A stretch of 64,000 nt of DNA, taken from NCBI RefSeq assembly GCF_001894745.1, contig NZ_BBYF01000022.1, positions 25,131 to 89,130 of the forward strand, read 5' to 3'. Source of the DNA: Paenibacillus sp. NAIST15-1. Its GTDB lineage: Bacteria > Bacillota > Bacilli > Paenibacillales > Paenibacillaceae. Numbering within the stretch: position 1 is the stretch's first letter; each line of letters starts with the position of its first letter. Positions 44,009 to 54,490 of the stretch are shown piece by piece. The position numbers and the translations under genes were made by a program. Below the pieces are notes generated by a model. That model was not told the DNA's origin. It was given only the letters and a program-made list of their open reading frames with translations, and did not search any database.

Positions 44009-45805
44009 ATGAATGCGGTTTCAATAGTGATTGGTTCGATTTGCATCTTGATGATCACCTATCGCCTCTACGGAACATTTATGGCAAACAAAGTGTTAAA
44101 GCTAGACGATTCCAAGCCTACTCCGGCGCACGAATTAAATGACGGCAAGGATTATGTGCCGACGAATAAATGGGTGACCTTCGGTCATCACTTCGCAGCC
44201 ATTGCTGCGGCAGGGCCGTTAGTTGGTCCGATATTAGCTGCCCAGTTCGGTTATCTGCCAGGGCTGCTCTGGTTGTTGATCGGTGCCGTTATCGGCGGTG
44301 CTGTACATGATGCGGTTGTATTGTTCGCTTCCATGCGCAAGCAAGGCAAGTCGCTCTCTGAGGTAGCGAAGGATGAGCTTGGGCCAGTGGCAGGCTTCTG
44401 TACGGGCCTAGCGATGCTGTTCATTATTACGATTACGATGGCGGGTCTGTCGATGGTAGTTCTCCATGCGCTTGAACACAATCCATGGGGAACCTTCTCG
44501 GTAGGCATCACGATCCCGATTGCCATGATGGTTGGGATTTGGTACAAGAAGACAGGCAATTTGAAGCTTGCCTCTACCGTTGGTTTTGTACTTTTGATGG
44601 TCGGTGTATTTATGGGTCCCTACATTCAAGGTACCGCGCTTGGCCAATGGTTGACCTTTGATATGAAGACGCTGGCAATTATTTTGCCGATATATGCATT
44701 CTTTGCGGCAGCACTGCCTGTATGGCTTCTCCTTGCACCGCGCGACTACTTGAGCAGCTTTATGAAGATCGGAGTATTCATTGCTCTTATCGTTGGTGTG
44801 TTCATTATCAATCCTGATATTCCATTCCCTGCCGTAACTGAATTCATCAACGGCGGAGGCCCAATACTGGCAGGCCCAGTATGGCCGTTCATCTCGATCA
44901 CGATAGCTTGTGGAGCAATCTCTGGCTTCCACGCCTTCGTAGGATCGGGTACGACACCGAAAATGCTGGATCGCTGGAGCGATATTAAAGTCGTTGGCTT
45001 CGGCGCGATGCTGGTCGAATGCGTTGTAGGGATTATGGCACTTATAGCGGCAACTGCCTTGCAGCCTGCTGATTACTTCGCAATTAACTCAACGCCAGAA
45101 GCGTTTAAGACGCTGGGCATGAATGTGGTTCATTTGCCGGATCTCGCGCGAGAGATCGGTTTGAACTTGGAAGGCCGCACGGGTGGAGCTGTAACACTCG
45201 CAGTTGGCATGACGTACATTTTCACGAAGTTCCCATGGTTCGAATCGCTTTCGTCGTACTTCTTCCAATTTGTTATCATGTTCGAGGCGGTATTCGTCCT
45301 GACCGCAATTGATGCGGGAACACGTGTGGCGCGCTACATTATCCAAGACTTCTTCGGAGAAGTGTATAAGCCATTGAAACGAGTAGATTGGGTACCTGGC
45401 TCCATCTTTGCTAGTGCGCTTGCTTGCTTCTTGTGGGGATACCTGCTCTTCTCTGGCGATATTGGATCGGTATGGGCGCTGTTCGGGGTATCGAACCAGA
45501 TGATGGCTTCCATCGGTCTTATCATCGGTGCTACGGTTATTATGAAGATTGCGGATAAGCGCTGGTATGCACTTACTTGTCTTGTGCCGCTCGCTTACTT
45601 GTTCGTAACCGTTAACTATGCGGGAATATGGATGATATCCAATGTGTACTTGAATCCAACTAATAAGGGCTACAGCATTCTTAATGCATCGTTGTCAATG
45701 ATTATGATGGTGCTCGGAGTCATCATCCTCATCTCTGCAATCAAGAAGTGGACAGAGTTGTGGAACACGCCTCGAACGAAGCTAGATCCGGTAATGGCCT
45801 CCTAG
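44009..45805 (+). CDS. cstA: CstA/BtsT family peptide or pyruvate transporter
   Basis: A 598-residue protein with about 16 membrane helices, from ATG 44009 (GAAAGGAGTGGACGATC). CstA family hallmarks include NDGKDYVPTNKWVTFGHHFA, AAIAAAGPLVGPILAAQFGY, GAVHDAVVLFASMRKQGKSL, HAFVGSGTTPKMLDRWSD and DAGTRVARYIIQDFFGE. Family members are proton-coupled carriers for pyruvate (E. coli BtsT) or implicated in peptide use on carbon starvation (CstA). It lies just downstream of a LytS/LytT pair, which makes pyruvate the leading candidate. It is a separate unit behind a terminator and a dyad. Confidence 0.92.
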   Translation: MNAVSIVIGSICILMITYRLYGTFMANKVLKLDDSKPTPAHELNDGKDYVPTNKWVTFGHHFAAIAAAGPLVGPILAAQFGYLPGLLWLLIGAVIGGAVHDAVVLFASMRKQGKSLSEVAKDELGPVAGFCTGLAMLFIITITMAGLSMVVLHALEHNPWGTFSVGITIPIAMMVGIWYKKTGNLKLASTVGFVLLMVGVFMGPYIQGTALGQWLTFDMKTLAIILPIYAFFAAALPVWLLLAPRDYLSSFMKIGVFIALIVGVFIINPDIPFPAVTEFINGGGPILAGPVWPFISITIACGAISGFHAFVGSGTTPKMLDRWSDIKVVGFGAMLVECVVGIMALIAATALQPADYFAINSTPEAFKTLGMNVVHLPDLAREIGLNLEGRTGGAVTLAVGMTYIFTKFPWFESLSSYFFQFVIMFEAVFVLTAIDAGTRVARYIIQDFFGEVYKPLKRVDWVPGSIFASALACFLWGYLLFSGDIGSVWALFGVSNQMMASIGLIIGATVIMKIADKRWYALTCLVPLAYLFVTVNYAGIWMISNVYLNPTNKGYSILNASLSMIMMVLGVIILISAIKKWTELWNTPRTKLDPVMAS

Positions 45806-45833
45806 ACCACAGCACAACTACATGAATGAACTT

Positions 45834-45868
45834 CAAGGACAGTCGACTTGCTCGGCTGCCCTTGTTTT
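45834..45868 (+). terminator. Terminator after the CstA-family gene
   Basis: CAAGGACAG (45834-45842) pairs with CTGCCCTTG (45856-45864) with one mismatch, followed by TTTT. Confidence 0.65.
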
Positions 45869-45908
45869 GTTTCCATCCATTCTCGTGTTTGTTCCCGTTC
45901 GGATCTCG

Positions 45909-47051
45909 TCAGCGTTCTGCTTCCTTAAGGAGGCGCATGACATCGATTTCTCCTAAACTACGAGAAGTAGTATTCCGGCTTCGCATCGGACTTGCCGATC
46001 GTCGCAGCAAGGTTTTGATTTCACCAGGCTTGAGACCAGGCTTCATGGCAAGCAGCAGAGCAATAGCGCCACTTACATGTGAGGTGGCCATTGAGGTGCC
46101 GCTCATTTCATGATATTTGCCCTTGATCCAAGCAGATACAATTTTATCGCCGGGTGCATAGATGTCGACGTAACGGCCGCGGTTGCTGAAGGAGGCAATT
46201 TTCCGAATTCGATCAGTAGCTCCAACCGAGATCGTCTGCAAGTAACGGGCGGGGTAATCAATAGACTTCCGCTTCGCATCATTGCCAGAGGAGGCGACAA
46301 CGGTTACGCCAGCATTATAAGCGTTCGTGACAGCAGTGAGCAGCGACTTGCTGCGGGTCTTCATGCCGAAGCTCATATTAATGATATTCATACCATGGCG
46401 GACACACCAATCAATGCCTTGGATAATATCAGATACGAAGGCAGCTCCATTTTCATCGAATGCTTTAACGGGATGAATAATGGCGCGAGGAGCCACTCCG
46501 ATAATGCCGTACATTTGATTGGCAGCGGCGATCGTACCTGCGATATGGGTGCCGTGGCCATTGTCGTCATGTGGGGGCAAACCGCGCTGGATCAGATTAA
46601 TGCCGCGGGTGAGCGAGTGCCGAAGGTCAGGATGGTGGAAATCAGCCCCGGTATCAATGACACCAATATGAACACGATAACCGGTAGTCGTGCTCCAAGC
46701 TTGGGGTGCTTTGATGTGCTTAACCCCCCAAGGAATGCCGCGCTCCCAATTGACAGGACGCTGGGATACGGCGTGCATCGAGAGATGAATATCTTCTTCT
46801 ACGATAACATCATAAGCGGTCGATAGCAGGGCGGAATCGAAGTCCGTTCTGGCCGGATATACCCAGCCATCAATGAGTGGAACCTTGCGAATATCAGCAA
46901 GCTCAGATCTGCTTGCTTCGAGTTCATGCAGCACCTCGGAACATTGTTCATACTGTTCATGGGTGCGGAAGCGGATGAGCAGTTGTCGTTCGCAGGGCTT
47001 AGTGGTACTGAGCCCTTGAATAAGTAACTGGAGTAAGCCCGTAATATCCAA
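45909..47051 (-). CDS. Subtilisin-like serine protease (S8), apparently cytoplasmic
   Basis: I place the start at TTG 47051, 8 nt after GGGAGGG, giving 380 residues; an in-frame ATG at 47093 lacks a good ribosome binding site and lies in an inverted repeat. The catalytic triad (numbered from the TTG) is Asp133 in VIDTGADFHHPD, His166 in NGHGTHIAGT and Ser320 in SGTSMATSHVSGA, with oxyanion Asn in ASSGND. Residues 1-90 resemble a short prodomain rather than a signal peptide: there is no hydrophobic leader. It could be an intracellular serine protease or exported by another route. It is monocistronic and convergent with cstA. Confidence 0.9.
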   Translation of the reverse strand: MDITGLLQLLIQGLSTTKPCERQLLIRFRTHEQYEQCSEVLHELEASRSELADIRKVPLIDGWVYPARTDFDSALLSTAYDVIVEEDIHLSMHAVSQRPVNWERGIPWGVKHIKAPQAWSTTTGYRVHIGVIDTGADFHHPDLRHSLTRGINLIQRGLPPHDDNGHGTHIAGTIAAANQMYGIIGVAPRAIIHPVKAFDENGAAFVSDIIQGIDWCVRHGMNIINMSFGMKTRSKSLLTAVTNAYNAGVTVVASSGNDAKRKSIDYPARYLQTISVGATDRIRKIASFSNRGRYVDIYAPGDKIVSAWIKGKYHEMSGTSMATSHVSGAIALLLAMKPGLKPGEIKTLLRRSASPMRSRNTTSRSLGEIDVMRLLKEAER

Positions 47052-47088
47052 TGTCGAGTCCCTCCCGACAGTTCCTTTGTAACGGTTG

Positions 47089-47161
47089 TTCAAAAAGCGT
47101 ACATATGATAATCAAGTGAACCCGAACGAATGTGGATCGGTTGAAGCGTCTTTTTGAACAG
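47089..47161. repeat. Long inverted repeat upstream of the subtilase gene
   Basis: TTCAAAAAGCG (from about 47089) and CGTCTTTTTGAACA (ending about 47161) form a stem of about 13 bp with one bulge and a 46-nt loop. It overlaps the 5' region of the protease gene. It may be a structured leader, an operator, or a dispersed intergenic palindromic element. Confidence 0.5.
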
Positions 47162-47180
47162 ACAATTTTACATATCGTAT

Positions 47181-47220
47181 GCATCAGACCCCGGCGTGGA
47201 CTGGGGTAGATGCCTTTTTT
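47181..47220 (+). terminator. Orphan plus-strand intrinsic terminator
   Basis: GCATC-ACCCC (47181-47192) pairs with GGGGT-ATGC (47203-47213), followed by CTTTTTT. No plus-strand gene precedes it; it lies antisense to the leader region of the subtilase gene. Confidence 0.75.
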
Positions 47221-47276
47221 GCGAAAGATAGGCCTTCCACCGTGTCAAAAGACTTCCACGGACATAGTATGAAGAA

Positions 47277-47377
47277 GAGCCGACGAAGGGCTTAGCACAC
47301 CCGATACGGGGCGTGAGCCTTCATCGGGTGCGGATACAGTCGAACGCGAAGGGATTCCCTTCGCGTTTCTATTTTTT
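47277..47377 (+). ncRNA. Candidate structured small RNA before rpoE
   Basis: GTGTCA (47242-47247), a 17-bp spacer and TAGTAT (47265-47270) predict a start near 47277. The RNA would contain two mutually exclusive stems: 47285-47292 with 47316-47322 (7 bp, one bulge) and 47298-47305 with 47323-47330 (8 bp, perfect). A perfect 11-bp terminator (AACGCGAAGGG, ATT loop, CCCTTCGCGTT, then TCTATTTTTT) ends it at 47377. No reading frame is evident. I do not recognise the class; it may instead be part of an rpoE leader. Confidence 0.35.
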
Positions 47378-47507
47378 GTCCGACTTGTGGCATTTCCTCG
47401 TCTATAGGAAGAAAACTTGCATTTTCACTTGAGATCGGGTTTACTTATGTGTGAACATGGATAAGTGAATGCAATTTGAACTTTTTAGAGAGAGAGGATG
47501 TGTCCGA

Positions 47508-48059
47508 ATGAGCACACCGCTGGATTTGAAATTAGACCCTGAAAAAGTGCAAGAAATACCGATGGTGGATCTTGCCTTCATGGTACTGAAAGCTGCCAAC
47601 ACGCCTTTCTATTACCGCGATCTCATGAATGAAGTCGCTAAGCTGCGGGGTCTGAACGAAGAGCAAATTAACGATGTCATTGCGCAGTTATATACGGAAA
47701 TTAACATTGACGGTCGTTTTGCTTGTGTTGGCCAGAACCTGTGGGGATTGAAGCGCTGGTATCCGGTTGACCGTTCTGAAGAGGCGATGACCGGGGGTAC
47801 ACCTCGTCCACGCATCATTAACGATGACGACGATGATGATTACTCTGATGATGACGACAGCTTCAACAATGATGAAGAAGAAGACTTCGACTTCGTCGAT
47901 GAAGATGGCGAAGAGGAAGAGGAGATCTTCGAGGATGAAGATTCTGATGTAGAAGATGATGTTGACATCGAAGAGGAAATCGATGAAGAAGATGCGGATC
48001 TGAACGAAGAAGAAAACGATGACTTCGAAGAAGAGGATGACCGGGAAGAGGATATGTAA
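47508..48059 (+). CDS. rpoE: DNA-directed RNA polymerase delta subunit
   Basis: The start is ATG 47508 (AGAGAGGATGTGTCCGA), giving 183 residues. The N-terminal HARE-HTH domain (about 15-90, PMVDLAFMVLKAANTPFYYR and the LWGLKRWYP end) is followed by an acidic, disordered tail of nearly only D, E and a few hydrophobics. This is the hallmark of the Gram-positive delta factor, which speeds RNA polymerase recycling and tunes sensitivity to initiating NTP. As in Bacillus it precedes pyrG. It is followed by two terminator-like hairpins (48092-48166 and 48295-48326). Confidence 0.95.
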   Translation: MSTPLDLKLDPEKVQEIPMVDLAFMVLKAANTPFYYRDLMNEVAKLRGLNEEQINDVIAQLYTEINIDGRFACVGQNLWGLKRWYPVDRSEEAMTGGTPRPRIINDDDDDDYSDDDDSFNNDEEEDFDFVDEDGEEEEEIFEDEDSDVEDDVDIEEEIDEEDADLNEEENDDFEEEDDREEDM

Positions 48060-48091
48060 GATCCTCTTCAGGATTTGATTTCGCATTTTAG

Positions 48092-48166
48092 AATGCCGCT
48101 TGCTTATTTTTCCTGTATATCCTAGCTGATCTGGGGTATGTTCAGGAGGGATACGTAAGCGGCATT
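48092..48166 (+). terminator. Long-loop hairpin after rpoE
   Basis: AATGCCGCTT (48092-48101) and AAGCGGCATT (48157-48166) are perfect inverse complements, followed by TTCC; the 55-nt loop makes it unusual. It could be a terminator or a stable 3' UTR structure. Confidence 0.5.
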
Positions 48167-48294
48167 TTCCATATAATCTGCCCCTGCGAAAAATCAACTC
48201 GATCTCCCTTGACACGAGAATGCCTACAGAGTAAACTAGCATATGGGCTTTGCATTTGCACGTAATTAAATAGAGTCATTTTCACATATGAAGA

Positions 48295-48326
48295 AAGTGC
48301 CCCGTGACACTACGGGAGTCACTTTT
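48295..48326 (+). terminator. Intrinsic terminator upstream of the pyrG promoter
   Basis: AAGTG-CCCGT pairs with ACGGG-CACTT with small bulges, followed by TTTTGTTTTTTT. Confidence 0.7.
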
Positions 48327-48374
48327 TTGTTTTTTTAGGATACGAATTGCAGTTTTTTATGGCTTTGTTGCCGA

Positions 48375-48404
48375 TTGCAATTGGTACAATTTGATTCGTA
48401 TAAA
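48375..48404 (+). promoter_or_regulatory. Predicted pyrG promoter region
   Basis: TTGCAA (48375-48380), an 18-bp spacer and TATAAA (48399-48404). An alternative extended -10, TGGTACAAT (48382-48390), would start transcription about 14 bp earlier and so include the whole 5' arm of the following hairpin. Confidence 0.5.
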
Positions 48405-48406
48405 AT

Positions 48407-48461
48407 AGCTCCCGTCCACTACGGAACACCATTTCCGGACATTTTAGACAGGAGCTTTTTT
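48407..48461 (+). terminator. pyrG: Leader terminator of pyrG (candidate attenuator)
   Basis: AGCTCCCGTC (48407-48416) pairs with GACAGGAGCT (48447-48456) with one mismatch, followed by TTTTT. It lies between the pyrG promoter and its GTG start at 48609. B. subtilis pyrG is controlled by a leader terminator and reiterative G addition; the GGGC initiation sequence of that system is not seen here. Confidence 0.7.
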
Positions 48462-48515
48462 AATGACATTTTGCATCAATGAATATCGCATAAATGGGTT
48501 ACGATAACATCATGA

Positions 48516-50210
<1,695 letters not shown>

Positions 50211-50228
50211 TAACGCATAAAATATATG

Positions 50229-50270
50229 AAGCGAAGGCTTTCCTAATTGGAGAGTCTTCGCTTTTTTTTT
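50229..50270 (+). terminator. Intrinsic terminator after pyrG
   Basis: AAGCGAAG (50229-50236) pairs with CTTCGCTT (50256-50263), followed by a run of Ts. Confidence 0.88.
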
Positions 50271-50446
50271 GCTTTTATGTGGGAGTTGTGATGTTTTTCC
50301 TGAAAGAAGAAGGATTTTATTGTAAAGAAGCGAATATGTACAGTACATGTGGAGTGGTAAAATAAGCATGCAGTGTGAGAGATTAACTCATTCGAACTAG
50401 AGGATGCTGCACACTCGCTCGTGAGACGCGGTGGGAGGGGTACCAG

Positions 50447-50845
50447 TTGAGTAATAAGAAAGTATTGATTGTCGATGATCAGAATGGTATTCGGGTTCTT
50501 CTCATGGAAGTGTTCAGTAGCGAAGGATATACGACCTATCAAGCTTCCAATGGCAAGATGGCGCTTGAGATCGTAAGAGAGGAGTCGCCGGATATTGTCC
50601 TGTTGGACATGAAGATACCGGGCATGGATGGGTTGGAAATTTTGAAGCAGATCAAGTTGATGAAGCCGCATATGAATGTGATTATGATGACCGCTTACGG
50701 CGAGTTGGATATGATTAAGGAAGCTACGGACCTCGGAGCATTGATGCACTTTACGAAGCCTTTCGACATCGATGAGATGAGGGTTGCGGTCAATATGACA
50801 TTAGAGCAGGGACAGCCGAATAATCAGATGACTATGCCTTCTTAG
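50447..50845 (+). CDS. spo0F: Sporulation initiation phosphotransferase Spo0F
   Basis: A 132-residue single-domain response regulator with a TTG start at 50447 after GGGAGGGGTACCAG. It has the acidic pair in VDDQNGIR, phospho-Asp in [13 protein letters not shown] (residue 54), Thr in [11 protein letters not shown] and Lys in FTKPFDIDE (about 104), and no output domain. Spo0F receives phosphate from sporulation kinases and passes it through Spo0B to Spo0A. Position between pyrG and fbaA matches Bacillus. The sensor kinase at 58890-60044 is a possible donor. Confidence 0.96.
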   Translation: MSNKKVLIVDDQNGIRVLLMEVFSSEGYTTYQASNGKMALEIVREESPDIVLLDMKIPGMDGLEILKQIKLMKPHMNVIMMTAYGELDMIKEATDLGALMHFTKPFDIDEMRVAVNMTLEQGQPNNQMTMPS

Positions 50846-50891
50846 AAGTGGCGTACGAACGATAAACAAGAAACATGCCGGGGGATGCCCT

Positions 50892-50941
50892 GGCCTTCTT
50901 CAATGTTATCTGAGCAAGGTCGGAGGAAGGCCTTCAATTTT
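50892..50941 (+). terminator. Terminator after spo0F
   Basis: GGCCTTCTTC (50892-50901) pairs with GAGGAAGGCC (50923-50932, one G-T pair), followed by TTCAATTTT. Confidence 0.65.
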
Positions 50942-50974
50942 GCTATGTGGTACGAAGAACGAAGAATTGGACAT

Positions 50975-51017
50975 GCCTCTAGTGGAGGGCGCTCAGCAGA
51001 GACCCCATTAGGGGCTT
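50975..51017 (+). terminator. Second hairpin before the oxidoreductase gene
   Basis: GCCTCTAGTGG pairs with CCATTAGGGGC (two G-T pairs), followed by TTTCCTCGTTT. It may act as a back-up terminator or as a leader structure for the gene at 51108. Confidence 0.4.
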
Positions 51018-51107
51018 TCCTCGTTTCTCGTGTTGTCTAAATCCTGGCCTATACTTGCTAAGCAAAATAACATCAGTAAGACAATAAGGGATCATACAGG
51101 GGTGTTA

Positions 51108-52094
51108 ATGATGATACGTGTAGCAGTTTGTAGTTATTGGCATGTTCATGCAGAAGAGTATACAGATTTTATCCTTCATCATCCAGATACAGAGCTAGTT
51201 GGAATATGGGATGAAGATGCCAAGCGCGGTGAGCGCTATGCAGGCCGTTATCATGTGCCTTATTATCCGGACTTGGATGACATGCTGCTGAGAGAGGATA
51301 TTGATGCGATTGTTGTAGTAGCGCCGACTTCCCTTCACGAGGATATTATGGTGAAGGCAGCGGAAGCTGGCAAGCACATCTTCACTGAGAAAGTATTAGC
51401 GCTTACGTCAGCTGAAGCGGATCGCATCGTGAATGCTGTGGAAGCAAATGGTGTTGTGTTGAATGTTGCTCTTCGGAAGCTGTGTGAGCGCGATATTGTT
51501 ACGCTGCGTCGAATAGTAGAAGAGGGTGCTATAGGCGATGTATCGCTGGTCCGTGTGCGTATGGCGCATAATGGAGCACTGGCAGGATGGCTGCCAGAGC
51601 ATTTCTACAACCGGGCGGAATGCGGCGGTGGGGCAATGATTGATCTTGGCTGTCATCCGATGTACATTACCCGTGCACTGTTGGGAATGCCTGAGACCGT
51701 AACTGCGTCGTACGGCTATGTTACGGGTAAAGAAGTAGAGGATAACGCAGTTGCGCTGCTCCAATATACTGGAGGTGCCATTGGAATTGCTGAAACAGGG
51801 TTTGTTACCGGTCAATCCCCGTTCATGATTGAGATTCATGGTGCAAGAGGAAGCATTATGTACGGAATGCCGGATGAGCAAATACGCATTCGTCTGAATG
51901 AGGGGGATGGCGAATGGAGCATCGTTCCATTTGATGAACCGATCCCGAATATGTTTGAGCAATGGGTCGGTCATGTGCAGTGCAGAGAAGTGAGCATGGA
52001 CAACGTAAAAATGGCGCTGGACCTGACAAAATTGATGGAAGCGGCCAATGAGGCAGCGGTTTCGGGGAAAGCGGTTGCCGTAAACGTAATGTAG
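51108..52094 (+). CDS. Gfo/Idh/MocA family oxidoreductase
   Basis: The start is one of two adjacent ATGs (51108 or 51111) after AGGGGTGTTA; about 328 residues. The N-terminus MIRVAVCSYWHVHAEEYTDF departs from the usual GxGxxG loop (CSYWHVHA, as in a subgroup of the family). The EKP motif is present (HIFTEKVLALTSAEAD, with Val for Pro), and the second domain has GGGAMIDLGCHPMYITRALL with the catalytic-type His. It is an NAD(P)-dependent dehydrogenase or related lyase with unknown, probably sugar-like, substrate. It is inserted between spo0F and fbaA, which are nearly adjacent in B. subtilis. Confidence 0.82.
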   Translation: MMIRVAVCSYWHVHAEEYTDFILHHPDTELVGIWDEDAKRGERYAGRYHVPYYPDLDDMLLREDIDAIVVVAPTSLHEDIMVKAAEAGKHIFTEKVLALTSAEADRIVNAVEANGVVLNVALRKLCERDIVTLRRIVEEGAIGDVSLVRVRMAHNGALAGWLPEHFYNRAECGGGAMIDLGCHPMYITRALLGMPETVTASYGYVTGKEVEDNAVALLQYTGGAIGIAETGFVTGQSPFMIEIHGARGSIMYGMPDEQIRIRLNEGDGEWSIVPFDEPIPNMFEQWVGHVQCREVSMDNVKMALDLTKLMEAANEAAVSGKAVAVNVM

Positions 52095-52135
52095 CTGTTT
52101 TGTCAAGAGGTTGTTTACTTTTTCACGCTCAATTG

Positions 52136-52144
52136 TGATATAAT
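52136..52144 (+). promoter_or_regulatory. fbaA: Extended -10 promoter of fbaA
   Basis: TGATATAAT (52136-52144) is a perfect TGnTATAAT extended -10. TTTACT (52114-52119) with a 19-bp spacer is a weak -35. The fbaA start is 72 bp downstream. Confidence 0.7.
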
Positions 52145-52215
52145 AACACCGTATAAGATGTCGGCTATAATCTAGATAGACAGACGACGAACAACTTCCT
52201 AGGAGGATGGAGACC

Positions 52216-53070
52216 ATGCCATTAGTTTCGATGAACGAGTTCTTGCCTAAAGCAAAAGAAAACAAATTTGCAGTAGGTCAGTTCAACATCAATAACTTGG
52301 AATTCACACAAGCAATTACAGAAGCGGCGATGGAAGAAAACGCGCCAATTATCTTTGGTGTATCCGAAGGCGCTTTGCGTTACATGGGAATGGAGTACAC
52401 AGTAGCAATGGCTGAGGCAGCTGCTAAGAAATCCGGCTTGCCAATCGCTTTGCACCTTGACCATGGTAGCACATTTGAAGTAGCTATGGCTTGTATTCGT
52501 GCCGGATTCTCTTCCGTTATGTTCGATGGTTCCCACCATGCATACGAAGACAACATCCGTTTGACTAAAGAAGTCGTTAAAGCAGCTCACGCTATGGGCG
52601 TATCCGTTGAAGGTGAATTGGGTACAATCGGCGGTGTTGAAGACGATCTTCACGTAGACGAAGATGCAGCTCAATTGGCTAACCCAGAAGAAGCAATCCG
52701 CTTCTACGAAGAAACTGGCGTAGATGCACTTGCAATCGCTGTTGGTACTGCTCACGGCATGTACAAAGGCGAGCCTAAACTTCACTACGATATCATTGAA
52801 GCAGTAGCTTCCAAAATCCCAGTTCCAGTCGTATTGCACGGCGGTTCCGGTGTACCTGACGAATCCATCCGCAAGGCGATCGCAGCAGGTGCAGGTAAAA
52901 TCAACGTGAACACAGAAAACCAAGTTGCTTGCACAGCGGCTATCCGCGAAGCATTGGCTAAAGATGCGAACGTTATCGACCCTCGCAAATACTTGACGCC
53001 AGCACGCAATGCAATGGTTGAAGTTGTTCGCAACAAAATCCGCTTGTTCGGATCCAACAACCAAGCATAA
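52216..53070 (+). CDS. fbaA: Class II fructose-1,6-bisphosphate aldolase
   Basis: The start is ATG 52216 (MPLVSMNEFL; AGGAGG 9 nt upstream), giving 284 residues. Zinc ligands and active-site motifs are LHLDHGSTFEVAMACIRAGF, FDGSHHAYEDN, GTIGGVEDD, AVGTAHGMYKGEP and VLHGGSGVPD. The enzyme splits fructose-1,6-bisphosphate into glyceraldehyde-3-phosphate and dihydroxyacetone phosphate and works both ways in glycolysis and gluconeogenesis. Codon use is strongly biased, as expected for a highly expressed gene. It ends at a strong terminator. Confidence 0.97.
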   Translation: MPLVSMNEFLPKAKENKFAVGQFNINNLEFTQAITEAAMEENAPIIFGVSEGALRYMGMEYTVAMAEAAAKKSGLPIALHLDHGSTFEVAMACIRAGFSSVMFDGSHHAYEDNIRLTKEVVKAAHAMGVSVEGELGTIGGVEDDLHVDEDAAQLANPEEAIRFYEETGVDALAIAVGTAHGMYKGEPKLHYDIIEAVASKIPVPVVLHGGSGVPDESIRKAIAAGAGKINVNTENQVACTAAIREALAKDANVIDPRKYLTPARNAMVEVVRNKIRLFGSNNQA

Positions 53071-53099
53071 TCGATACTCATATTTATGTTTACGAATGC

Positions 53100-53137
53100 G
53101 GGAAAAGCACCGGTTCGCCGGTGTTCTTCCCTTTTTT
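53100..53137 (+). terminator. Intrinsic terminator after fbaA
   Basis: GGGAA-AAGCACCGG pairs with CCGGTGTT-TTCCC around a TTCG tetraloop, followed by TTTTTT. Confidence 0.9.
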
Positions 53138-53236
53138 GCGATTATTTAGCGTTATGATGAATGAACATGAATCCAATAAAGCATATGGGCGAGCCGAACC
53201 TGTGATAGGTGCGGCGTGGGGGGAACTTAGCTTGTG

Positions 53237-54490
53237 ATGGAAAAGTTAATGATTTGCGGTGGGCGGCCGCTGCGTGGCACTGTGCAGATCAGCGGTGCGA
53301 AGAACAGTGCAGTCGCACTCATTCCTGCGGCGATTTTAGCAGAGAGTGAAGTAGTGCTCGATAACTTGCCGGCATTAAGTGATGTTGCAACCTATACGGA
53401 GATTATTACCGAACTCGGTGGAGAGGCAAGCTGGGAAGGTTCTGCCTTGCGAATTGATCCATCTAGCATGATTTCGATGCCGATGCATAACGGACCTGTG
53501 AAGAAATTGCGTGCCTCTTATTATTTAATGGGCGCCTTGCTCGGCCGCTTTGGCGAAGCGACAATAGGCATGCCTGGAGGATGCAACTTTGAACCCCGTC
53601 CGATAGATCAGCATATTAAAGGATTCGAAGCATTGGGTGCTACGGTAACCAATGAACATGGAGCGATCCATATTTCGGCGCGTGAATTGCGCGGCGCCAA
53701 AATCTACCTCGATGTGGTTAGTGTAGGAGCAACCATTAATATTATGCTTGCGGCTTCCCGAGCCAAAGGCATCACCATTATCGAAAATGCGGCCAAAGAG
53801 CCTGAAATTATAGATGTGGCGACCCTGCTCAATGCAATGGGTGCCAAAATCAAGGGTGCTGGTACAGAATCGATTCGTATTGAAGGTGTAGAAGGGCTGC
53901 ATGGCTGCCGTCATTCTATCATTCCGGATCGCATTCAAGCAGGAACCTATATGATCGCTGCTGCTGCAACGCGCGGCGATATTCTCATCGACAATATTAT
54001 CCCTAAGCACTTGGAAGCACTTACGGCGAAGCTGGAGGAAATGGGTGTGCAAGTCGTAGAAGGGGACGAATCCCTTCGCGTGCTTGGTCAGCCTGACTAC
54101 GAGTCTATCGATGTAAAGGCGCTTGTATATCCAGGATTCGCAACCGATCTTCAATCACCGATGATAAGCTTGCTCACGCAAGCAACTGGTGTAAGTATGC
54201 TGTCCGATCTCGTATATAGCAATCGATTTAAGAATGTGCCTGAGCTGCTTCGCATGGGAGCTAAAATCCGTGTAGAAGGTCGCTCTGCTGTCATTGAAGG
54301 AACCAAGTTGCATGCCGCGAAAGTGAAAGCAGCGGATTTGCGTGCGGGAGCATCGCTTGTCATTGCAGGACTAACAGTAGCGGATGGCATTACTGAAATC
54401 TCCGGCGTAGAGTATATTGACCGTGGCTATGACAACCTAGTCACAAATTTGCGAAATTTAGGCGCTGATGTATGGCGTCAGACGGAATAA
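53237..54490 (+). CDS. murZ: UDP-N-acetylglucosamine 1-carboxyvinyltransferase (MurA2/MurZ)
   Basis: The start is ATG 53237 ([14 protein letters not shown]), 417 residues. Motifs are [20 protein letters not shown], the catalytic Cys in [54 protein letters not shown] and the late [16 protein letters not shown]. It adds enolpyruvate from PEP to UDP-GlcNAc, the first committed step of peptidoglycan synthesis, and is the fosfomycin target. The location between fbaA and rho is the position of murZ (murAB) in B. subtilis, so this is the second MurA paralogue. The Cys is intact, so fosfomycin sensitivity of this enzyme is expected. Confidence 0.95.
   Translation: MEKLMICGGRPLRGTVQISGAKNSAVALIPAAILAESEVVLDNLPALSDVATYTEIITELGGEASWEGSALRIDPSSMISMPMHNGPVKKLRASYYLMGALLGRFGEATIGMPGGCNFEPRPIDQHIKGFEALGATVTNEHGAIHISARELRGAKIYLDVVSVGATINIMLAASRAKGITIIENAAKEPEIIDVATLLNAMGAKIKGAGTESIRIEGVEGLHGCRHSIIPDRIQAGTYMIAAAATRGDILIDNIIPKHLEALTAKLEEMGVQVVEGDESLRVLGQPDYESIDVKALVYPGFATDLQSPMISLLTQATGVSMLSDLVYSNRFKNVPELLRMGAKIRVEGRSAVIEGTKLHAAKVKAADLRAGASLVIAGLTVADGITEISGVEYIDRGYDNLVTNLRNLGADVWRQTE

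Noticed and set aside
52222..53064. 280-codon minus-strand ORF across fbaA
   Set aside because: Antisense shadow of fbaA created by strong codon bias.
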